From Pseudogulbenkiania subflava DSM 22618 (lineage in GTDB: Bacteria; Pseudomonadota; Gammaproteobacteria; Burkholderiales; Chromobacteriaceae), in assembly GCF_900177275.1 (NCBI RefSeq), contig NZ_FXAG01000003.1, positions 216,774 through 280,773 on the forward strand: a stretch of 64,000 bases of DNA, in the 5' to 3' direction. A model generated the notes under the pieces. It was not told the origin of the DNA, ran no database searches, and saw only the letters and a list, made by a program, of their open reading frames with translations. Shown here piece by piece: positions 18,189 through 26,008 of this stretch. Position numbers and translations under genes: made by a program. The number at the start of each line of letters is the position of its first letter. Within the stretch, counting starts at the first letter, position 1.

Positions 18189-19580
18189 TCAGCCCAGCAG
18201 CTCGGCCAGCGCCTGCCGATAGCCCCGCGCTGCTGCTGCCTCGGAAACGTGGCGTCGCTCGGCGACGATGCGCCGGCCGCCGGCGTAGACGTCGCGGATC
18301 GGCGTCTCGCCGTGCTGGCAGAACACCAGCCCGGCCAGCAGTTGGTCAGCCACGCGCTGCGCCAAGTTGGGGTGTTCGGCATCGAGCACCAGCAGGTCGG
18401 CACGTTGACCGATCGCCAGCCCCGCCACCGGCCGCCCGGTCGCCAGGGCGCCGCCAGCCACCGCCTGGGCGTAAAGCCGGTCCGCCACCACCGGGGCGTC
18501 GGCGCTGGCGAGCGCGTTGCGGCGCCGGTCGCGCAGGCGCTGGCTGTACTCCAGGAGGCGCAGTTCCTCGACCAGCGACACGCTGACGTGGCTGTCCGAA
18601 CCGATACCCCAGTTGCCGCCGGCAGCGAGGTAGTTCACGCCATCGAAGATGCCGTCGCCGAGGTTGGCCTCGGTGGTCGGGCAGATGCCGGCCACCGCGC
18701 CGCTCGCCGCCAGGTCGGCGGTTTCGTCCGGCGTCATGTGGGTGGCGTGCACCAGGCACCAGCGTTCGTCGAGCGGCTGGTTGTCGAGCAGCCAGCGCAC
18801 CGGGCGCTTGCCCAGCTCGGCCACGCAGTCGTCGACTTCCTTGGTCTGCTCGGCGATGTGAATGTGGATCGGCGCGCCGGGGTCGGCACCGTGCAGGCCG
18901 CTGCGCAAGGCTTCCAGCGTGGCCGGCGTGACGGCACGCAGCGAGTGCGGTGCCACGCCGTAGCGCAGGCCGGCATGCTGCGGATGGTCGCGGCGCAACC
19001 GTGCCAGCAGATCGAGCATCCAGTCGGTACTAGCGATGAAGCGTGCCTGCTCCGGCAGCGGCGGCTTGCCGCCGAAACCGCTTTGCTGGTACAGCACCGG
19101 CAGCAGCGTGAGGCCGATGCCAGCGTCGGCGGCGGCGGCGATCAGACGCTCGCAGTGCTCGGCCGGATTGGCGTAAGGCTTGCCGTTGGCGTCGTGGTGC
19201 ACGTAGTGGAACTCGCACACCGAGGTGTAGCCGGCCTTGGCCATCTCGACGTAGAGCTGGCGTGCCACGGCCTCCAGCGTGTCCGGCGTCAACCGTCCGG
19301 CGAAGCGGTACATCAGGCTGCGCCAGCTCCAGAAGCTGTCCTGCGGATGGCCGAGGTACTCGGTGAGTCCGGCCATGGCGCGCTGGAAGGCGTGCGAGTG
19401 CAGGTTCGGCATGCCGGCGATCACCGGCCCGGCGGCACGCTTGACGCCCTCGGGCGGTAGCGCGTCGGCCTCGACGGAGCTCAGCAGGCCATGCGCGTCC
19501 CAGCGCAGCAGGACGTTACGGCGCCAGCCCTCGGGCAGCAGCGCGCGTTCGGCAAACAGGGAGTGGGTGGAAAGTGTCAT
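18189..19580 (-). CDS. hutF: Formimidoylglutamate deiminase
   Basis: Amidohydrolase-superfamily enzyme converting N-formimidoyl-L-glutamate to N-formylglutamate and ammonia. 463 aa; ATG 19580 follows GAGG at 7 bp. Metal-site motif LHSHAFQRAM (usual HxH), then VCEFHYVHHD, HIHIAEQTKEVDDC, CLVHATHMT, and the final SDSHVSVSLVEELRLLEYSQR. It uses the five-step pathway with hutG. Begins 9 bp after hutD and is co-transcribed with it from the HutC-regulated promoter. Confidence 0.94.
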   Translation of the reverse strand: MTLSTHSLFAERALLPEGWRRNVLLRWDAHGLLSSVEADALPPEGVKRAAGPVIAGMPNLHSHAFQRAMAGLTEYLGHPQDSFWSWRSLMYRFAGRLTPDTLEAVARQLYVEMAKAGYTSVCEFHYVHHDANGKPYANPAEHCERLIAAAADAGIGLTLLPVLYQQSGFGGKPPLPEQARFIASTDWMLDLLARLRRDHPQHAGLRYGVAPHSLRAVTPATLEALRSGLHGADPGAPIHIHIAEQTKEVDDCVAELGKRPVRWLLDNQPLDERWCLVHATHMTPDETADLAASGAVAGICPTTEANLGDGIFDGVNYLAAGGNWGIGSDSHVSVSLVEELRLLEYSQRLRDRRRNALASADAPVVADRLYAQAVAGGALATGRPVAGLAIGQRADLLVLDAEHPNLAQRVADQLLAGLVFCQHGETPIRDVYAGGRRIVAERRHVSEAAAARGYRQALAELLG

Positions 19581-19589
19581 CGGCCAACC

Positions 19590-20246
19590 TCAAGAACGGT
19601 CTGAAGGGGTGAGCGGCAGCAGGCGGATGCTGACGGCGAGCAGTGCGCCGTCGCCTTCCACGCGGCAGGCAAGCGCGGCGGCGGCGTCGAGGCGCAGGGT
19701 GTCGTCGGCTTCGAGCGCCATCGGCGCGTCGTCGCCGAGAGATAGCTCGACCCGGCCCTGCGCGCAGAACAGCAGCACCACATCGCCGTCGAGCACGTGG
19801 CGGCCGGCCCCCTGCCATACCTCAACGCGGCCCCGGGCGGCGTCGCGGCGCAGCATCAGGTTGAAGTCGCGCGTGGCGCCGCCGTGCAGGGTGGCGTCGA
19901 TCGGCGTCTCGCCGGCAAAGACGGCCAGCTCGAGCGGACGAGCCAGCGCGTGCTGCGTGCCGTCGTCCTGATGCAACACCATGCCGTCGCCGGAGAGCAG
20001 CACCAGAGTACGGTCGACGCCGGGAAAACGCGAGAACGGCCCGGCCGCCGCGACGTCGGCCAGACTCACGCGCCAGACGAAATCGTCCATGCCGGCCCCC
20101 TCGGGGAACACGGCGATCTCGCGTGTCACCCCGCCGCCGTTCTTCCACGGCCGCGCCTCCAGCGCCGCACGGCGGATCAGCGTGTAGCGAGGGGGGCGAC
20201 CCGGCACCGTCGCCGTGTCGCCGGCGTCGTGCTGCGGCTTGCTCAT
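19590..20246 (-). CDS. hutD: HutD family protein
   Basis: 218-aa cupin-fold protein of the hut system. Typical features are TLIRRAALEARPWKNGGGVTREIA, FVWRVSLADVAAAGPFSRFPGVDRTLVLLSG (residues about 20-80, guide only) and FAGETPIDATLHGGATRDFNLMLRR. In Pseudomonas HutD is thought to tune hut expression, perhaps by binding an intermediate such as formylglutamate; no catalytic activity is established. First gene after the HutC-operator promoter at about 20304-20332 and 9 bp before hutF. Confidence 0.9.
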   Translation of the reverse strand: MSKPQHDAGDTATVPGRPPRYTLIRRAALEARPWKNGGGVTREIAVFPEGAGMDDFVWRVSLADVAAAGPFSRFPGVDRTLVLLSGDGMVLHQDDGTQHALARPLELAVFAGETPIDATLHGGATRDFNLMLRRDAARGRVEVWQGAGRHVLDGDVVLLFCAQGRVELSLGDDAPMALEADDTLRLDAAAALACRVEGDGALLAVSIRLLPLTPSDRS

Positions 20247-20283
20247 CTGGCTTCTCCCGTCGGGCGACCGCCAGGGCGCCCTA

Positions 20284-20333
20284 ATGTCTATACAAGTTCA
20301 GCCAGTGTAGCGCAGCTCTATTGTCTATACAAG
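20284..20333 (-). promoter_or_regulatory. hutD-hutF promoter with two HutC operators
   Basis: On the minus strand a -35 TTGTAT (20332-20327), 17-bp spacer and -10 TACACT (20309-20304) read towards hutD. Two copies of CTTGTATAGACA flank it: one overlaps the -35 box (20321-20333 on the plus strand), the other lies just past the -10 (20285-20297). They match the known HutC palindrome type. This geometry predicts tight repression relieved by urocanate. Confidence 0.8.
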
Positions 20334-20383
20334 TGCACGGCCACCGCACCAGCGCGCCGACAGCCCGACCGGGAAAAACCGCC

Positions 20384-21094
20384 TCAGAAGCGGCCGCTGA
20401 ACTGGAAGCGCGAGCCCGGGTGCCACAGCATGACGTCGGTCGCCACCTGATCGTGCGCCCAGGTGCGGCGGTGCAGCACCAGGCAGGGGTCGCCGATCTC
20501 CATCTGCAGGCGATGGCGCGCCACCGCGTCCGGCAGGCGCGCGGTGATGACGTACTCGGCGCGCTGCAGTGCCGCCTCGCGCGTCATGTATTCGTTGGGG
20601 GTGATGATGTGGAAGTCCTGCTCGAGGTAGTGCGGGTAGAGGCGCGGATTGACGAAACGGTCTTCCAGCTGGATCGGCACGCCGTTCTCGAAATGCACGA
20701 TGCGCGAGTGGAAGGCGTAGGCCTTGGCCGGCAGTTCCAGCGCCGCCAGCGCCTTGGCGTCGCTGGTGCGCTCCAGGATCAGCACCTCGCTGCTGTGCTG
20801 GTCGCCGCGGCTCTTGATCTCCTCGGCGATGCTCTTGATCTCGATCAGCGTCGACTGGTACTTCTGCCCGGTGACGAAGGTGCCCGCCCCCTGTACCCGG
20901 GTGAGCACCTGCTCGGCGGTCAGCTCGCGCAGCGCGCGGTGCACCGTCATGCGCGACACCCCGAACTGCTTGACCAGCTCGTGCTCGGACGGGATCAGGC
21001 TATCCACCGGCCAGGCGCCGCTCTCGATCTGGCGGCGGACGTAGTCCTTGATTTGCGCGTAGGCGGGAACGGGTTTGGTGGCGGTGCTGGACAT
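20384..21094 (-). CDS. hutC: Histidine utilisation repressor
   Basis: GntR/HutC-family repressor, 236 aa. wHTH at about residues 8-75 (YAQIKDYVRRQIESGAWP, SRMTVHRALRELTAEQVLTR), then the UTRA effector domain with FENGVPIQLEDRFVNPRLYP. Known HutC proteins release DNA on binding urocanate. I chose ATG 21094 (MSSTATKP) although its Shine-Dalgarno is poor: the alternative GTG at 21133 overlaps the predicted -10 TATAGT and would lie upstream of the transcription start. A HutC-type site lies upstream at 21149-21164, indicating autoregulation. Confidence 0.92.
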   Translation of the reverse strand: MSSTATKPVPAYAQIKDYVRRQIESGAWPVDSLIPSEHELVKQFGVSRMTVHRALRELTAEQVLTRVQGAGTFVTGQKYQSTLIEIKSIAEEIKSRGDQHSSEVLILERTSDAKALAALELPAKAYAFHSRIVHFENGVPIQLEDRFVNPRLYPHYLEQDFHIITPNEYMTREAALQRAEYVITARLPDAVARHRLQMEIGDPCLVLHRRTWAHDQVATDVMLWHPGSRFQFSGRF

Positions 21095-21131
21095 GGAGGC
21101 GCGCTCTCGGCGTAAGGAAACGATGTCCGAC

Positions 21132-21164
21132 ACTATAGCACGCCCCCAACTTGTCTAGACATAA
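21132..21164 (-). promoter_or_regulatory. hutC promoter region with HutC-type operator
   Basis: The palindrome TTGTCTAGACAT at 21151-21162, related to the two operators upstream of hutD, lies just before a -10 like TATAGT (21137-21132, minus strand). The -35 box is weak. Autoregulation of hutC is inferred. Confidence 0.6.
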
Positions 21165-21204
21165 TCGCCCCCGGCGGCCGGACTTCGGCCAACCCGGCGC
21201 GCCG

Positions 21205-22212
21205 CTAGTCGCGGCGGCGCAGCTTGATCGTCAGCGTCAACCCGCCCTCGCCGTCATCCAGCGAGTGGAAATTCTGCAGGCCGAGCGAGGACGGCAGCAG
21301 CATGCTCACACCGTGCCCCACCCCCACCTTGCTCAGGGTGCGCTCCAGGCGCCGCGCCATGCCCTGCGCCGGCACCGCCGCCTCATCGTCGAGCGCGAAA
21401 CCGTACGACTCGGCGGCGCTGTCGAAAGCGTGGTCGACCTGCTGGCGCGGCACGAAGCGCTCCGCCACCTCGCTCACCTGGCCCGCCGACACCGCTTCTT
21501 CCGCCTGGCACAGCGCCAGGCATTCGTCCTTGAAACGCGCCTGCGCCAGCGGATCCTCGATCTCGCCGGAGATCTGCTCCACCACCTCGGCCACCATGCG
21601 GCTGCGCGAGGCGGTATCGGGCACGCGCAGCGCCTGCAGGAAGTCGTCGAGCCAGAACTTGGCCTGCTGGCCCAGGCGGTCCACGGCGTACACCGTCGGC
21701 CCGTGCTCCAACAGCAGCGCCCCCTTGTCGATCAAGCGCGGGTTGATGCCGGAGGCGTGGCCGAGATCGAACACTGCCCCGGACTCGATCACGGTGAGGA
21801 AATCGTCGCGGATCTCCGACTTGAACACCCCCAGCGCGCGCTGCGGCTCGTCGCCGTCGGCGAGCCCGGAAAACAGTACTACCAAGAGGTCGCCGGCGCT
21901 GATGTTGGGATGCTGCGAGCGCGCGTAGAGGTGGCGCGCGATGCGCCGCGACAGCTCGAGAAAATCCAGCTCGTCGCGGAAGAACTGGCGCGAATAGTGA
22001 TAGAGCTCGTTGAGGTTGAGGTCGGACTCGTGCACGAACTGGTACTTCTTCTTGTCCGACACGATACCCTTGAGGTAGCCGTCGAGAATCAGCGCCGACA
22101 CCCCGTCGTCGGCCGCGGTGGTGCGCTCCGACAGCTGCAGCGGCTCGCCGCGCGCCGGATTGCCCACGCGATGCACCACCAGCCGCTCCACCCTCGCCTC
22201 ACCGATCACCAT
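21205..22212 (-). CDS. yejK: Nucleoid-associated protein, YejK/NdpA family
   Basis: 335-aa protein of the 37-kDa nucleoid-associated family. ATG 22212 (MVIGEARVERLVVHRVGNPA) gives the family N terminus; the longer open frame reading in from the MFS gene is spurious. Characteristic stretches: FVHESDLNLNELYHYSRQFF, HPNISAGDLLVVLFSGL, LALCQAEEAVSAGQVSEVAERFVP. E. coli YejK associates with the nucleoid and type II topoisomerases; its exact job is unsettled. Single gene between hutC and the MFS gene. Confidence 0.88.
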   Translation of the reverse strand: MVIGEARVERLVVHRVGNPARGEPLQLSERTTAADDGVSALILDGYLKGIVSDKKKYQFVHESDLNLNELYHYSRQFFRDELDFLELSRRIARHLYARSQHPNISAGDLLVVLFSGLADGDEPQRALGVFKSEIRDDFLTVIESGAVFDLGHASGINPRLIDKGALLLEHGPTVYAVDRLGQQAKFWLDDFLQALRVPDTASRSRMVAEVVEQISGEIEDPLAQARFKDECLALCQAEEAVSAGQVSEVAERFVPRQQVDHAFDSAAESYGFALDDEAAVPAQGMARRLERTLSKVGVGHGVSMLLPSSLGLQNFHSLDDGEGGLTLTIKLRRRD

Positions 22213-22280
22213 GCCCGTCTCCCTGTTCGCCAACGAGCCGCGATTATTGCCGCCGCCTCCGCGCGTGGCAAGCGGTGCGC

Positions 22281-23483
22281 TCACGCGTCTCGGGCTGGCG
22301 GGCGGTACCGCACCATCACCGCGAGCAGGCCGAAACTCAGCACCGCCGAACAGTAGAAATAGCCTGCCGGCCCGAGCCCGTCCATGAACAGCGACACCAG
22401 CAGCGGGCCGGCGATGCCGCCGGCGGCAAACGCCAGCAGCAGCACCGAACTGGTATCGATGCGCGACTCCGGCGGCATCACGTCGTTGACGATGGCGCTG
22501 GCGACGCCGTACAGGGTGAAGGTGACGCTGACGTAGGCCAGGATCAGCCACAGCATCCACGCCGTCTTGCCGCTCAACGCGATCACCAGGGCGATGGCGC
22601 CGATGGCCAGGCACAGCCGCGCCAGCAGCGTGCGCCGGTCCACCCGGTCGGACAAGCGCCCCACCGGCCACTGCAGCGACAGCGCCGCCAGCATCGACAA
22701 GCCCATGAACTCGGCGATGTCCGCCTCGCCGTAACCGTGGCGCGCGAAGAACACCGGGATCATGGTGTAGAACGCCCCGCTCAGGCCGCCCGCCACCAGC
22801 GTTGCGCCGAGTCCGATCGGCGCCAGCCGCGCCATCTGACGCACCGTGGCAAGCAGGCGGAAGATGGTTTCGAGCAGATTGGGCGACACCCCCAGATGCG
22901 TCCCCGGCGTGGTCAGCGTCACCGGAATCGCCGACAGCGCAAACAAGATGCCCACCACGCTGAACAGGCTGCCGCTCGCCGACAGCGGCACATTCAGCAG
23001 CCACTGCCCGGCGCTGATGCCGAGATAGCCCGTGATCATGTACACCGACATCACCTGGCCGCGCAGATGGTTGGCGGCGCAGCCGTTGAGCCAGCTCTCC
23101 ATCACCATGAAGATGCCCACCAGCGCCATCCCGGTCAGCAGGCGGCACAAGGCCCACAGCCAGGGGCTGACCCCGAGCGACTGCGCCAGCGCCACGCAGG
23201 TGATGGTCGCCGCCATCACGGCGAAGGCGCGGTGATGGCCCACCTGGCGGATCAGGCCGCCGCAGGCGAAGGTGCCGGCGAAGAAACCGACGTAATACAG
23301 CGACTGCACCAGACCGGTCAGCGTCGTGGACAAACCGCTGCCGATCAGCCGCAAGGCGGTGAGCGTGGTGAACAGGCCGTTGCCGGCCATCAGGATGGTA
23401 TAGCCCAGCAGCAACGCCGCCACCGAGCGCAAGACGGTGCGCCAGCCACCCACGGCCGACGCCTGCACAGGAAAAGTCGTCAT
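22281..23483 (-). CDS. MFS transporter, YcaD-like
   Basis: 400-aa, twelve-helix major facilitator protein. ATG 23483 (MTTFPVQASAVGG) is preferred; the upstream extension to 23561 is Gly/Arg-rich and not conserved. Sequence such as QSLYYVGFFAGTFACGGLIR, GIFMVMESWLNGCA and YMITGYLGISAGQWLLNV matches the YcaD (UMF2) branch, whose substrates are unknown. The loop 2-3 motif GGLIRQVGHHRAF is a variant of the MFS G-x-x-x-D-R-x-G-R motif. Perhaps controlled through the palindrome at 23623-23636. Confidence 0.83.
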   Translation of the reverse strand: MTTFPVQASAVGGWRTVLRSVAALLLGYTILMAGNGLFTTLTALRLIGSGLSTTLTGLVQSLYYVGFFAGTFACGGLIRQVGHHRAFAVMAATITCVALAQSLGVSPWLWALCRLLTGMALVGIFMVMESWLNGCAANHLRGQVMSVYMITGYLGISAGQWLLNVPLSASGSLFSVVGILFALSAIPVTLTTPGTHLGVSPNLLETIFRLLATVRQMARLAPIGLGATLVAGGLSGAFYTMIPVFFARHGYGEADIAEFMGLSMLAALSLQWPVGRLSDRVDRRTLLARLCLAIGAIALVIALSGKTAWMLWLILAYVSVTFTLYGVASAIVNDVMPPESRIDTSSVLLLAFAAGGIAGPLLVSLFMDGLGPAGYFYCSAVLSFGLLAVMVRYRPPARDA

Positions 23484-23622
23484 CAGGAATACAAACCCAA
23501 AGCCCCCGCCCGGGCGGGGACGCATTGCAAAGACGCGCACGCCCATCCCGCCCGCGACCACCCTAGGGCCAGCGGCGGCCGGACAGGCGTAGGCATGCCC
23601 CCATCATGGCCATTGCTTCGCC

Positions 23623-23636
23623 CAAGACATGTCTTG
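23623..23636. promoter_or_regulatory. 14-bp perfect palindrome, possible operator
   Basis: CAAGACATGTCTTG is a perfect inverted repeat in the 201-bp gap between the DedA gene and the MFS gene start. It could be an operator for the MFS gene; no regulator is adjacent, so the assignment is weak. Confidence 0.3.
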
Positions 23637-23684
23637 AAACGACGACTTATTGCCTTGCAGCGACCTTCACTCCTCCCTCCCCGT

Positions 23685-24242
23685 TCACCCCCCGCGCTGC
23701 CGCAGGCGGCGCCACAGACCGAACGCCACCACCAGGGCGGCGATCAGCAGCAACGCCCCCTCCTCGTAACGCTTGATGTCGGCAAACAGCCATTGCAGCG
23801 CGTGCCCAAACAGGAAACCGGCGCCGGCGACCAGCAGCGCCCAGAGCGCCGCACCAATCAGGTTGAGCACGGCAAAACGCCACACCGGCACCCCGCTCAT
23901 GCCGATCGCCATCGGCCCGACCACGCGCAGCCCGTACAGGAAGCGCACGCCGATGATCAGCGCGGCGTGAAACCGCCGCAACAACCGGTTCGCCCGCTGC
24001 GCCCCCGGCTTCCAGCGCGGGAAACGCTCCAGCAGCGCCGTACCGTAGCGCCGCCCCAGCCAAAAGAAGGTCTGGTCGCCCAGCGTGCCGCCGCACAAGG
24101 CGAGCGCGACCACCCAGAAAAACGACAGATAACCCTGGTGCGCGGCAAAGCCCGCCAGCACCAGCACGGTCTCGCCCTCCAGCAGTGCACCGACGAACAC
24201 CGCCAGGTAACCGTACTGCGCGAGCAACTGGGTCCATGTCAT
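23685..24242 (-). CDS. DedA-family membrane protein
   Basis: 185-aa inner-membrane protein of the DedA/VTT family. Family landmarks: VFVGALLEGETVLVLAGFAA, GGTLGDQTFFWLGRRYG, FHAALIIGVRFLYGLRVVGPMAIGMSGVP and the conserved Arg in VRFLYGLR. DedA proteins have been implicated in lipid (undecaprenyl phosphate or phospholipid) flipping and membrane homeostasis. It starts 46 bp after the upstream MFS gene ends on the same strand, so the two may form a short operon. Confidence 0.87.
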   Translation of the reverse strand: MTWTQLLAQYGYLAVFVGALLEGETVLVLAGFAAHQGYLSFFWVVALALCGGTLGDQTFFWLGRRYGTALLERFPRWKPGAQRANRLLRRFHAALIIGVRFLYGLRVVGPMAIGMSGVPVWRFAVLNLIGAALWALLVAGAGFLFGHALQWLFADIKRYEEGALLLIAALVVAFGLWRRLRQRGG

Positions 24243-24288
24243 CGCGTATCCCCCGTCTGGCCGCCATCCGGCCCCGGCACCGGAAAGG

Positions 24289-25518
24289 TCACCCCGGCCG
24301 GGCCCGCCGTCCGCGCCGGCCGCCCAGCAGCAGCAAGGCCGACAGCGCGAACACCGCCCCGGCGTAGAAGGTCGTGGCCGAGCCGTGCGCCTGCCACAGC
24401 CAGCCCGCGATCACGCTGGCGCACAACATGCAGCCGCCACTCACCAGGTTGAACACGCCGAACGCCGTGCCCTTCAGCCCACCCGGCGTGGTGTCGGCCA
24501 CCAGCGTGGCCAGAATGCCCTGGCTGAACCCCATGTGCAGCCCCCACAGCGCCACGCCGGTCAAGAGGCCCGCCACCGAGCCCGCCCGGGCCAGCACCAG
24601 GTCCGCCAGCACCAAGAACAGCAAGCCCACTCCCAGCAGGGCGGTGCGGCTCATGCGGTCCGACAGCCGGCCCACCGGATACGCCGCCAGGCTGTAGACC
24701 AGCGACATCACCACCATCACCGCCGGCACCCAGGTGGCCGACAAGCCCAACTGCTGGGCACGCAGCACCAGGAACGCCTCGCTGAAGCGGGCCAGCGTGA
24801 ACACCGCGCCGATCCCCACCACCCACCAGTACGGCGCCGGAAACTCGCGCAGCACGCGCCAGTGGATCGGCGAGCGGAAACGATGCGCCGCCGGGCCGTG
24901 TCCGGGCTCGTCCACCCCAGCCACGATCAGCCCCACCGCCACGGTGGCGGGCGCCACCGCGAACCACAACACCAGCGGAATATTGCCGGCGAAAGCCGCC
25001 ATCAGCGCGATCGCCAGCAGGGGACCGAGAAACGCCCCCACCGTGTCCATCGACTGGCGCAGGCCGAAGCAGGCGCCGCGAATCTCGGCCGGCGCGATAT
25101 CGGCCACCAGCGCATCGCGCGGCGCCCCCCGGATACCCTTACCGATGCGGTCGAGAAAGCGCGCGACGAACACCGTTTCGGCCGAGGTGGCGAGCGGAAA
25201 CAACGGCTTGGTCAGCGCCGCCAGCCCATACCCCAGCAGCAACAGGCCCTTGCGCCGGCCGATGAAGTCACTGATGGCCCCAGAGAATATCTTGACGATC
25301 AGGGCAGTCGCCTCGGCGATGCCTTCGATCACCCCGATGGTCAGCGCGCTGGCGCCAAGCGTCCCGGCCAGAAACAGCGGCAGCAAGCTGTGGGTCAACT
25401 CCGACGACACGTCCATGAACAGGCTGACGAAGCCCAGCGCCCACACCGTGCGGGGTATCGCGGGCGTCGCCGCGGGCATTTTCAGCGCGCCGGGCTGGCG
25501 CGAGGGTTCGGTCGACAT
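24289..25518 (-). CDS. MFS transporter, putative drug:H+ antiporter
   Basis: 409-aa, twelve-helix MFS protein. ATG 25518 (MSTEPSRQPG) is preferred to the in-frame start at 25659, which adds a non-conserved Arg/Pro-rich leader. The N-terminal half reads LGFVSLFMDVSSELTHSLLP, then SGAISDFIGRRKGLLLLGYGL (loop 2-3 motif), and FLDRIGKGIRGAPRDALVAD, typical of a widespread efflux subfamily. Substrate unknown. Upstream of the DedA gene on the same strand. Confidence 0.83.
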   Translation of the reverse strand: MSTEPSRQPGALKMPAATPAIPRTVWALGFVSLFMDVSSELTHSLLPLFLAGTLGASALTIGVIEGIAEATALIVKIFSGAISDFIGRRKGLLLLGYGLAALTKPLFPLATSAETVFVARFLDRIGKGIRGAPRDALVADIAPAEIRGACFGLRQSMDTVGAFLGPLLAIALMAAFAGNIPLVLWFAVAPATVAVGLIVAGVDEPGHGPAAHRFRSPIHWRVLREFPAPYWWVVGIGAVFTLARFSEAFLVLRAQQLGLSATWVPAVMVVMSLVYSLAAYPVGRLSDRMSRTALLGVGLLFLVLADLVLARAGSVAGLLTGVALWGLHMGFSQGILATLVADTTPGGLKGTAFGVFNLVSGGCMLCASVIAGWLWQAHGSATTFYAGAVFALSALLLLGGRRGRRARPG

Positions 25519-25678
25519 GCGAGGCGCCTCGAAAAAGAAGTGGCCGTCCCGTCCGGCCAGGCCGGGTTCAGAGGGGCGTTGGCGGCGGCCTGCCGTTGCA
25601 GGCGAAGTGTAGGCAAGACGCGGAACGAACTCAAACACGGAAGGCGGGAGCCTGGCCACGCGGCAAGCGCCCAGGCCC

Positions 25679-25909
25679 TCACCATCCCCGTCCTGCCAGC
25701 TGCTGCCCCAGGAACAGCCGCCCTTCCTCGGTCAGCTCCAGCCGGCGCGTGGTGCGGTTGAGCAAGGTGGTGGCGAGCTTGTCCTCCAGCCGGCTCAAGG
25801 CCCGGCTCACCCCGGAGGTGGTCTGCCCCAGTTGCCCGGCCGCCGCCGTGATGGAGCCGGCGTCGACGACGCGGACGAAGGCCAGCAGTTCTTCGGTACT
25901 GGTTTTTAT
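25679..25909 (-). pseudogene. Truncated LysR-family regulator remnant
   Basis: 76 codons encode only the N-terminal HTH of a LysR regulator: TSTEELLAFVRVVDAGSITA, TTSGVSRALSRLEDKLATTL, NRTTRRLELTEEGRLFLGQQ, then GRGW and a stop. The roughly 220-residue effector domain is absent. The position where homologues start MKTSTEE carries ATA (25909-25907) instead of ATG, with an in-frame TGA shortly upstream, so translation is doubtful as well. It is divergent from the intact MFS gene at 26009, which it probably once regulated. A separate short regulator is the less likely alternative. Confidence 0.8.
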
Positions 25910-26008
25910 TGTTGCATTTCAGTCAAATATCCTTGCCATCAGACCGCATTTTTCTGCAACAGTAAAGCCGCGATACTCAGCACTCCCTCATCCCACGGAG
26001 TGCTCATC

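Noticed and set aside
21205-23157. A 650-codon open frame joining the YejK gene to sequence inside the MFS gene
   Set aside because: The N-terminal half is out of frame with the MFS protein and low-complexity; the YejK family N terminus begins at 22212.
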